From positions 1 through 64,000 of IMG/VR virus record IMGVR_UViG_3300042381_000848: a DNA stretch of 64,000 nt. One strand, 5' to 3'. The translations under genes and the position numbers were made by a program. This DNA is from a virus. Under the pieces are notes generated by a model. It was not told the DNA's origin and did no database searches. It worked only from the letters and a program-made list of their open reading frames with translations. Positions 59,379 to 64,000 of the stretch are shown one piece after another (within the stretch, counting starts at the first letter, position 1; every line of letters begins with the position of its first letter).

Positions 59379-59570
59379 TTATCTTACAAAGCGGGGATTC
59401 AATTTTGCCTTAGCTTCTTGCTCGGCTCTATATATTGCATTTCTTTCTGCTTGTGCCATTGCGGCTTTAACTACTGCGTTGACTTGTTGCGGCTTGCGCG
59501 CATCAATTGCAAATCTACCAATTACCGCATCTTGCTGAAACTTTCCTGAATTCTTTTTTCCAATTGCCAT
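59379..59570 (-). CDS. Early small basic protein
   Basis: 63 aa, basic: GKFQQDAVIGRFAIDARKPQ then AAMAQAERNAIYRAEQEAKA. No family recognised. Confidence 0.57.
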   Translation of the reverse strand: MAIGKKNSGKFQQDAVIGRFAIDARKPQQVNAVVKAAMAQAERNAIYRAEQEAKAKLNPRFVR

Positions 59571-59616
59571 TTTCTCTCTTTTTTTAATTAAACTTATAAC
59601 CCTTATTTCCTATATA

Positions 59617-59668
59617 TAAAGATAAGCATTTTTATGATAGGAACCTAATCTTTTTGAAACTTTTTTTA
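59617..59668 (-). promoter_or_regulatory. Early promoter cassette I
   Basis: AAAAAGATTAGG-18-TTATCTTTATATA upstream of the 59379 gene; its end touches the 59666 stop. Confidence 0.72.
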
Positions 59669-59992
59669 ACTTTTTGCAAACTTTTTTCTTTGCTTAGCAA
59701 TATGCCTTTCCACTACAAATACAGAATCCTGCAAATCCAATCGGCCAATTCCACCGCCTAATGACAATACTCCATATTGGGTTACGTTACGTGACTTGCC
59801 ACATTTAACAGTGACCCAACCTATTCCATTTTCACCACTGCGGATAAAATACTCCCGGCCGGTAATGGTGTCGGTAATTTTGAATGTTTCCTGCTTTTCC
59901 CGTTTGGATCCAGGATTCTTAACAATTTCAATATTGATGCCTGGAATTCCATATTCCAATGCTCCTTCCGTAAAAAACTTTTGTAAACTCAT
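59666..59992 (-). CDS. Early hypothetical protein
   Basis: 108 aa, beta-rich middle (REYFIRSGENGIGWVTVKCG, then SRNVTQYGVLSLGGGIGRLD). No family recognised. Confidence 0.57.
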   Translation of the reverse strand: MSLQKFFTEGALEYGIPGINIEIVKNPGSKREKQETFKITDTITGREYFIRSGENGIGWVTVKCGKSRNVTQYGVLSLGGGIGRLDLQDSVFVVERHIAKQRKKFAKS

Positions 59993-60016
59993 ATTCTCTC
60001 TTTTTAAATTAATACT

Positions 60017-60067
60017 TAAAGATAAGCATTTTATTTCAAATAACCTAATCTTTTTGAAACTTTTTTT
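60017..60067 (-). promoter_or_regulatory. Early promoter cassette J
   Basis: AAAAAGATTAGG-18-TTATCTTTAAGTATA upstream of the 59666 gene, spacer TTATTTGAAATAAAATGC. Confidence 0.7.
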
Positions 60068-60077
60068 AAACTTTTTT

Positions 60078-60099
60078 ATTCTGATTTAAAGGTTAATAA
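60078..60099 (-). repeat. Short repeat at gene ends, copy 1
   Basis: ATTCTGATTTAAAGGTTAAT, encoding the ..NL-stop end of a 20-codon frame; near-identical copies at 60151 and 60721, and a divergent one at 62805. Confidence 0.6.
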
Positions 60100-60148
60100 A
60101 TTCAATTACTACTAATGGTTGCTCTTCATTTTCTGATTTTATTCTCAT
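60086..60148 (-). CDS. Micro-protein
   Basis: 20 aa (MRIKSENEEQPLVVIEFINL) between two copies of the short repeat. It may be a real leader or just a by-product of the repeat. Confidence 0.3.
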   Translation of the reverse strand: MRIKSENEEQPLVVIEFINL

Positions 60149-60150
60149 TT

Positions 60151-60172
60151 ATTCTGATTTAAAGGTTAATAA
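60151..60172 (-). repeat. Short repeat at gene ends, copy 2
   Basis: ATTCTGATTTAAAGGTTAAT, at the end of the 60159 fragment, also encoding ..INL-stop. Confidence 0.6.
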
Positions 60173-60320
60173 TTTCTTGTGGAATGATTATTTTGTATCT
60201 GTAAGAAGTAGCTTCATCAATCATATCATTCTTTTTAAAACCTTCTTTTGCAACCTCAACTTCCTCACAACTTGGATTCTTTACAAACCACCTGACTATT
60301 TTATTTAATTTTCTAAATTC
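60159..60320 (-). pseudogene. Fragment related to the 60980-61597 gene
   Basis: Open frame without an early ATG. The residues VRWFVKNPSCEEVEVA then YRYKIIIPQEIINL are clearly related to the LEWFVKNPSCEEVETT...YFIIIPKE stretch of the 60980-61597 product. It looks like a truncated duplicate of that domain. Confidence 0.6.
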
Positions 60321-60469
60321 ATTTTTAATCTTAAACAATTTTCTTGAATGTAATTAAAATCAATTATATTATTATCTACTTTTGGATATACCACAAATTG
60401 TTTTAACTTGATATCGTATAAAACGTCGGTTTTATTTATTTTTTTAACTTTCTTTAATTCTATATTCAT
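60305..60469 (-). CDS. Early small protein sharing a C-terminal tail with 60980
   Basis: 54 aa: INKTDVLYDIKLKQFVVYPK ending LKMNLEN, which is identical to the last seven residues of the 60980-61597 product. It overlaps the fragment upstream. The shared end suggests recombination between duplicated copies. Confidence 0.52.
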   Translation of the reverse strand: MNIELKKVKKINKTDVLYDIKLKQFVVYPKVDNNIIDFNYIQENCLRLKMNLEN

Positions 60470-60522
60470 ATTCTACTTTTTATTTTTTTATTAATTTAAT
60501 TTCTTATACAAACTTAAACAAT

Positions 60523-60717
60523 CTATTTTGATTTATTATTAGCAAATTGTTTAGCATAGTCATTTAAACAATAAATAGTGTGACAATTATCACAACCAAC
60601 GTAAACAACACTTATTAATTCTTCAGTATCATCATCCATCTCTTCAACTAGGTTATATGTAAACATTTCTTTAGAGCCACAATTACCACAGATAATGTTC
60701 AATCTTGCATTTACCAT
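60523..60717 (-). CDS. Early zinc-ribbon protein
   Basis: 64 aa, two CxxC knuckles: NIICGNCGSKEMF and VYVGCDNCHTIYC (last Cys may be a ligand too). A zinc ribbon that may bind DNA, RNA or RNA polymerase. Confidence 0.62.
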   Translation of the reverse strand: MVNARLNIICGNCGSKEMFTYNLVEEMDDDTEELISVVYVGCDNCHTIYCLNDYAKQFANNKSK

Positions 60718-60718
60718 A

Positions 60719-60955
60719 TTATTCTGATTTAAAGGTTTCGTTGTAGTATTGTTCAGGAGTTTTACTTCCCCCTATACATTCATCATTTACGCCATCATTA
60801 TAAGCATCTTTTATTTGTTCTTCAAACATTTTGTTGGCTTGTTCGTATAATTTGTTTAATTCTTTTTCTAAAAATTGAATTTTTCCATTCATATTTGTTG
60901 ATGAACCTTTAATACTATTCATTTCATCAACTAACCATTCTACTGCTGTTTTCAT
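60719..60955 (-). CDS. Early small protein
   Basis: 78 aa. MKTAVEWLVDEMNSIKGSST then EEQIKDAYNDGVNDECIGGS and EQYYNETFKSE. This QI-DAY-G...EQYYNETFKSE pattern is common in phages of Flavobacterium-type hosts. Function unknown. Confidence 0.63.
   Translation of the reverse strand: MKTAVEWLVDEMNSIKGSSTNMNGKIQFLEKELNKLYEQANKMFEEQIKDAYNDGVNDECIGGSKTPEQYYNETFKSE
60721..60737 (-). repeat. Short repeat at gene ends, copy 3
   Basis: ATTCTGATTTAAAGGTT, at the end of the 60719-60955 gene. Confidence 0.55.
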
Positions 60956-60979
60956 ATTAATTTATTTTACTTTTTATTA

Positions 60980-61597
60980 CTAATTTTCTAAATTCATTTT
61001 TAAAATTCCAATATGTTTTTTAATTTCATCTCTGTATTGTTTAGCGATCACATATGGTGCCGTGGTACAATTAAAATTATTTTCATTTATAAATTGTTTT
61101 ACTCTGGTTTGTTCTTCTTCTAACAGATTTATCTGTTTTTTAATTTCTTCGTTCATATTATTTATTTTATTTAATGTTTCTTGTTTAGGTGCTTCTTTTG
61201 GAATGATGATAAAATATTTACCATAATAAGTAATACCCTTAATACCTTCATCTGCAAAATCTCTTGTAGTCTCAACTTCCTCACAACTTGGATTCTTAAC
61301 AAACCACTCTAAGAACTCATCATCAATAGCTTGTACACCATCTTTGATTAAGTCTTGGTCTGTTGTTAGGATTATTACATCTTGTTTAGAAGAATATTGA
61401 GATCCGCCTGAGTTATAAGGTTTATTTAAAAATTTATCTAAATACCATTGGTCAACTCCTTCTTTAATTTCTTCATCAGAAGTGATGTAGATGTTTTGGT
61501 TATTAACTCCATAAGATTCAATATCTAATTTAAGTTTTTCACCATCTTTATATAACATACTTGGTTTTTCTGTTGGTATAATGTGTATATTTTTCAT
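60980..61597 (-). CDS. Early hypothetical protein with conserved WFVKNPSCE block
   Basis: 205 aa. Contains LEWFVKNPSCEEVETTRDFA and YYGKYFIIIPKEAPK, a block often seen in proteins of Flavobacterium-type phages, plus a C-terminal coiled coil (EEIKKQINLLEEEQTRVKQF) ending ILKMNLEN. A duplicate fragment lies at 60159-60320. No cassette directly upstream. Confidence 0.63.
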   Translation of the reverse strand: MKNIHIIPTEKPSMLYKDGEKLKLDIESYGVNNQNIYITSDEEIKEGVDQWYLDKFLNKPYNSGGSQYSSKQDVIILTTDQDLIKDGVQAIDDEFLEWFVKNPSCEEVETTRDFADEGIKGITYYGKYFIIIPKEAPKQETLNKINNMNEEIKKQINLLEEEQTRVKQFINENNFNCTTAPYVIAKQYRDEIKKHIGILKMNLEN

Positions 61598-61601
61598 AAT
61601 T

Positions 61602-61994
61602 TTATTTCTTTTTTACAATTTCAATTAGTTTTTCAAGACAAGCAAGTTCAGCTTCTTCGTAAGTTCCAACTTTAGGGTCTTTGTTAAACTCTTCCATTGT
61701 TCTTTGTTTAACATATTCTTTACCTGACAAAGACATATCGTAAATGTGACAATCAAATTGTTTTATGTTGGGTCTGAATCCAATGAATCCTCTTAAATTA
61801 TGATTTTCTCTAAACCATCTAAATGCTTGTTGGAATAATGGTGCAACACATTCAGTTTTTCTAAATGGATTATTCTTTCTACTACTATCCATTGAAAAGT
61901 CATTTTCATCACCATAAAAAGCCAAACAAGGTTCATCAAATCCAAGTTGCTTCATCTTTAAAGCTAACTCATAAGGTACAAATTCTTTTTCCAT
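61602..61994 (-). CDS. Early hypothetical protein, common in flavobacterial phages
   Basis: 130 aa. EFVPYELALKMKQLGFDEPC and PLFQQAFRWFRENHNLRGFI; the EFVPYE-AL-LK-LGFDEPC...LFQQAFRWFR pattern is widespread in phages and mobile elements of Bacteroidota. Function unknown. It has its own early cassette. Confidence 0.65.
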   Translation of the reverse strand: MEKEFVPYELALKMKQLGFDEPCLAFYGDENDFSMDSSRKNNPFRKTECVAPLFQQAFRWFRENHNLRGFIGFRPNIKQFDCHIYDMSLSGKEYVKQRTMEEFNKDPKVGTYEEAELACLEKLIEIVKKK

Positions 61995-62022
61995 TTTTTC
62001 TTTTTTTTTAAATTTATATACT

Positions 62023-62072
62023 TAAAGATAAGCATTTTATTTCAATTATCCTAATTTTTCAGCAACTTTTTT
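62023..62072 (-). promoter_or_regulatory. Early promoter cassette K
   Basis: Variant AAAAATTAGG-18-TTATCTTTAAGTATA upstream of the 61602 gene; spacer ATAATTGAAATAAAATGC. Confidence 0.68.
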
Positions 62073-62079
62073 CCTAAAG

Positions 62080-62088
62080 TTATTCACA
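62080..62088 (+). promoter_or_regulatory. DnaA box-like site
   Basis: TTATTCACA, matching the relaxed DnaA box TTATNCACA; it overlaps the stop of the 62084-62272 gene. Confidence 0.35.
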
Positions 62089-62272
62089 ATTCATACAACT
62101 CATCGGAGTCATATAACTCAAATTCTCCCGGAGCATTGCTTTCGGTAAAAGCTTCCTGGAACCCTTTGCCATCCTTAACCATGGCTAATGCTTCTTCTTC
62201 TGTCTCGGCTACTACTTCATAATACTGTGTAATTACCGTTTTAATGCGCTCTTCAAATTTGAATACTTTCAT
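62084..62272 (-). CDS. Early small acidic protein
   Basis: 62 aa: KTVITQYYEVVAETEEEALA then KGFQEAFTESNAPGEFELYD. A small alpha/beta acidic protein; no family recognised. The -TQYYEVVAETEEEAL- pattern is reminiscent of small phage proteins with a strand-helix fold like DUF4494. Confidence 0.58.
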   Translation of the reverse strand: MKVFKFEERIKTVITQYYEVVAETEEEALAMVKDGKGFQEAFTESNAPGEFELYDSDELYEL

Positions 62273-62295
62273 AACTCTTATTTTTTTAATTAATA

Positions 62296-62347
62296 TAAAG
62301 ATAAGAAAAATAATGTTCGGATCCTAATCTTTTAGCAACTTTTTTTG
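62296..62347 (-). promoter_or_regulatory. Early promoter cassette L
   Basis: AAAAGATTAGG-18-TTATCTTTATATTA upstream of the 62084 gene; spacer ATCCGAACATTATTTTTC. Confidence 0.7.
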
Positions 62348-62355
62348 GAAAATGT

Positions 62356-62589
62356 TTATCTTTTATTTACCAGGAAGAATCTTTCAAACTCTTGGGCTGT
62401 ATATTTAGTTGGCTTATCATCTGCATAATCAATATCATATCTAACTACATAGTTACCTTTCTTGGTAATCTTAAGCAAGGTGCCAAACATATCATTGCGG
62501 TTGACAACTTCATCTCCGGGTTTCACATTGCCGGCGGCTAGGTTTACTGCTTCCCAACTTCCTGCTAATAATCTTGCTGTTAAACTCAT
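62356..62589 (-). CDS. Early small protein
   Basis: 77 aa: GNVKPGDEVVNRNDMFGTLL then ITKKGNYVVRYDIDYADDKP. Contains an SH3-like beta pattern. No cassette between it and the 62601 gene. Confidence 0.57.
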   Translation of the reverse strand: MSLTARLLAGSWEAVNLAAGNVKPGDEVVNRNDMFGTLLKITKKGNYVVRYDIDYADDKPTKYTAQEFERFFLVNKR

Positions 62590-62600
62590 TTCGTTTGTTT

Positions 62601-62801
62601 TTAATGATTAAATATTTCTTGTTTCACTTCTTGCCAATAATCATTGGATAATTCATCAACTTGCTTTAATAACTCATTAACTGTTATCAATGCACATTGC
62701 TTAGCCGTACGGTAATGAATTATAGAATGATCTCCTAGCTCTTGTTGTTTTATATTCATAAAGGATTCAATCATCTCTGCTGCTTTCTCTTTTGGTGTCA
62801 T
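62601..62801 (-). CDS. Early small protein, common in flavobacterial phages
   Basis: 66 aa: MTPKEKAAEMIESFMNIKQQ then AKQCALITVNELLKQVDELS and YWQEVKQEI. The TPK-KA-E...AKQCALI-V-E----YWQEVKQEI pattern is frequent in phages of Bacteroidota. Unknown role. Confidence 0.63.
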   Translation of the reverse strand: MTPKEKAAEMIESFMNIKQQELGDHSIIHYRTAKQCALITVNELLKQVDELSNDYWQEVKQEIFNH

Positions 62802-62820
62802 CTTATTCTGATTTTAATAG

Positions 62821-62973
62821 TTAATAATTGGACCATCTAAAACTCTCACTGCCACATTTGCATCTAAAAGCTCGTGCCCATTTTTGCAATGTAAAATTAT
62901 AAGTTCTTAAACTTGCTTTGCCACAATTATAACAATTGCAACGTTTCTTTTCTGTTTGATGATTTTTTGACAT
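62821..62973 (-). CDS. Early zinc-ribbon protein
   Basis: 50 aa: CNCYNCGK and CKCGS give C-x-C-x2-C ... C-x-C zinc ligands, in a basic context (KRCNCYNCGKASLRTYNFTL, RAFRCKCGSESFRWSNY). It has its own cassette (M). Confidence 0.6.
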   Translation of the reverse strand: MSKNHQTEKKRCNCYNCGKASLRTYNFTLQKWARAFRCKCGSESFRWSNY

Positions 62974-62997
62974 ATTCTCTTATTTTTTTATCTTATA

Positions 62998-63048
62998 TAA
63001 AGATAAGCATTTTTTTGTTCGGATCCTAATTTTTTGCTAACTTTTTTT
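62998..63048 (-). promoter_or_regulatory. Early promoter cassette M
   Basis: AAAAAATTAGG-18-TTATCTTTATATA upstream of the 62821 gene; spacer ATCCGAACAAAAAAATGC. Confidence 0.68.
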
Positions 63049-63220
63049 GCAAACTTTTCAACTTTGCTTTAAGTCTATTACGTTCTAACTTTCGAAAGTA
63101 TTTGCCGTGATCATACGGAGTGCATCCGTTGGGCTGAGCAAAGGCACTAACCCATTTTGTGGTATCCGTCTTAAGGAATTCCAATCTTGCTTCAATAGCT
63201 TTAATTTGTTCTTGTATCAT
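63026..63220 (-). CDS. Early small basic protein
   Basis: 64 aa, basic and helical: IQEQIKAIEARLEFLKTDTT then YFRKLERNRLKAKLKSLQKK. Possibly nucleic-acid binding by charge only. Confidence 0.57.
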   Translation of the reverse strand: MIQEQIKAIEARLEFLKTDTTKWVSAFAQPNGCTPYDHGKYFRKLERNRLKAKLKSLQKKLAKN

Positions 63221-63242
63221 ATTCTCTCTTTTTAATTATACT

Positions 63243-63292
63243 TAAAGATAAGCATTTTATTTCAATTAACCTAATCTTTTGGCAACTTTTTT
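63243..63292 (-). promoter_or_regulatory. Early promoter cassette N
   Basis: AAAAGATTAGG-18-TTATCTTTAAGTATA upstream of the 63026 gene; spacer TTAATTGAAATAAAATGC. Confidence 0.7.
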
Positions 63293-63299
63293 CTAAAAG

Positions 63300-63308
63300 T
63301 TATTCACA
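63300..63308 (+). promoter_or_regulatory. DnaA box-like site
   Basis: TTATTCACA, near the end of the 63320 gene. Confidence 0.35.
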
Positions 63309-63319
63309 ATTTAGATTAA

Positions 63320-63571
63320 TTATATAAATGACCAAAACCCGTCTGTAATCTTTCTCAATTTGACAAACTTTAAATGCCCGTCATTAAACCCGTCGGATTT
63401 ACAACTACCAAATGACGTCATATACCCGTTGCCATCCAATGCAACAATAATCTTTGCGGTATTAGTGCCAAATAATGCGGCTGCCGTCTCGGCATTGGAT
63501 TGGGTAAACCAATTTGTTAAGCTGTCAAGCTTATTTCTTTTAACTCTTGCTGGAACTTTAATTTTTTGCAT
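63320..63571 (-). CDS. Early small protein
   Basis: 83 aa: RVKRNKLDSLTNWFTQSNAE then NTAKIIVALDGNGYMTSFGS and GHLKFVKLRKITDGFWSFI. Beta-rich with a basic start; no family recognised. Confidence 0.58.
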   Translation of the reverse strand: MQKIKVPARVKRNKLDSLTNWFTQSNAETAAALFGTNTAKIIVALDGNGYMTSFGSCKSDGFNDGHLKFVKLRKITDGFWSFI

Positions 63572-63594
63572 ATCTCTTATTATTTTTGCTTATA

Positions 63595-63644
63595 TAAAGA
63601 TAAGCATTTTTTTGTTCGAAACCTAATCTTTTTGAAACTTTTTT
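63595..63644 (-). promoter_or_regulatory. Early promoter cassette O
   Basis: AAAAAGATTAGG-18-TTATCTTTATATA upstream of the 63320 gene; spacer TTTCGAACAAAAAAATGC. Confidence 0.7.
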
Positions 63645-63652
63645 AATAAAAG

Positions 63653-63661
63653 TTATTCACA
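63653..63661 (+). promoter_or_regulatory. DnaA box-like site
   Basis: TTATTCACA, adjacent to the end of the 63664 gene. Confidence 0.35.
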
Positions 63662-63663
63662 AT

Positions 63664-63858
63664 TTATATAGGCTCGTAAATTTCAAAATTCAAATCTGCA
63701 TATTTAGATTCTAAAAGTGCTACTGAAAATACAAACCCTTTCGGATCCGTTAAAGTTGTATACCCGTTAGGGAGCATTTTTACTCGTCCTAACATTACTC
63801 TGTCAGTGCCGTTATTAACCCACACTCGCTGCTTGTTCCTTAAATCTACTTTTTTCAT
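63664..63858 (-). CDS. Early small protein
   Basis: 64 aa: VDLRNKQRVWVNNGTDRVML then GRVKMLPNGYTTLTDPKGFV. Beta-rich, SH3-like. No family recognised. Confidence 0.57.
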   Translation of the reverse strand: MKKVDLRNKQRVWVNNGTDRVMLGRVKMLPNGYTTLTDPKGFVFSVALLESKYADLNFEIYEPI

Positions 63859-63883
63859 ATATCTCTTATAATTTTAATATACA

Positions 63884-63925
63884 TAAAGATAAGCATTTTA
63901 TTTCAATTATCCTAATTTATTTGGA
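63884..63925 (-). promoter_or_regulatory. Early promoter cassette P (partial)
   Basis: AAATTAGG-18-TTATCTTTATGTATA upstream of the 63664 gene; the upstream A-rich block is degenerate. Confidence 0.6.
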
Positions 63926-63941
63926 GAAATGTTTGGAGAAG

Positions 63942-63976
63942 TTATTCACAAGTTATTCACAGCAAATTGTGAATAA
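63942..63976. promoter_or_regulatory. Cluster of three DnaA box-like sites (possible origin segment)
   Basis: TTATTCACA at 63942 and 63953, and the inverse TGTGAATAA at 63968, three matches to TTATNCACA within 35 bases. It continues past the window edge, so its full extent is unknown. Confidence 0.45.
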
Positions 63977-64000
63977 AAAAAGCACCCGGGAATAAGAGAG

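Noticed and set aside
55118-63925. The repeated early cassettes as a CRISPR array or dispersed repeats of a mobile element
   Set aside because: Copies are separated by different genes, not by fixed-length spacers, and each stands at a fixed distance from a start codon. They behave as promoters.
1-64000. tRNA genes
   Set aside because: No cloverleaf with a convincing T-loop (GGTTCRA) was noticed in the gaps. This was checked by eye only; a tRNA search program would be decisive.
1-64000. Integrase, transposase or insertion sequence
   Set aside because: No such domain and no terminal inverted repeats were seen; the genome looks like that of a lytic phage.

Overview
The window is about 64 kb of an AT-rich, T4-like myophage genome (or a metagenomic contig of one). 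Almost every gene is on the minus strand; only two convincing genes, at 40796 and 42480, are on the plus strand. The host is probably a member of the Bacteroidota, most likely a flavobacterium. Evidence: signal peptides ending in ..SFSQ/..YTQ, a DUF4494-type protein, an Hc1-like basic protein, promoters whose -7 element resembles the Bacteroidota form (TAnnTTT), and no consistent Shine-Dalgarno sequences.

Layout, left to right (transcription mostly runs right to left). 1-8.7 kb is the head module: major capsid (gp23, cut by the window edge), scaffold (gp22), a bS21 ribosomal-protein homologue, prohead protease (gp21), portal (gp20) and large terminase (gp17). Tail sheath and tube (gp18, gp19) are not between gp17 and gp20. 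8.7-13 kb holds two small membrane proteins (candidate spanins) and a nucleotidyltransferase-RNA ligase fusion. 13-20.4 kb holds a tail fibre or baseplate protein and recombination/replication genes: a single-chain Mre11-Rad50 (gp47-gp46) fusion, a primase and a T7-type endonuclease I. 20.4-38.2 kb holds two accessory genes, the baseplate genes (gp7-like, gp6, gp25, gp5-like) and the late sigma factor gp55. 38.2-54.5 kb is an accessory late region with HD hydrolase, UV endonuclease, SET domain, methyltransferase, Hc1-like, lysozyme/SGNH, ferritin-like and L,D-transpeptidase-like genes. 54.5-64 kb is an early region of many small proteins, an AAA+ ATPase and an RpoD-like sigma factor, with 16 copies of one promoter cassette.

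Two layers of organisation stand out. First, promoters fall into two sequence classes: an early cassette (AAAAGATTAGG, exactly 18 nt, TTATCTTTA) and a late box (ATATTTAT) 7-37 nt (one case 108 nt) before start codons. Second, about eleven otherwise unrelated proteins begin with a short leader of the form M-I-x-L-K-x-L-L-x-E. It resembles the capsid-targeting sequence of T4 internal head proteins, which the gp21 protease removes after (L/I)-x-E. If correct, this phage packs a varied set of proteins into its capsid for injection with the DNA: kinase-like, SET-domain, lysozyme/SGNH, zinc-ribbon and EF-hand-like. I regard this as the most interesting system in the window.

All functions are read from sequence motifs without database searches. 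Hypothetical genes are labelled as such.
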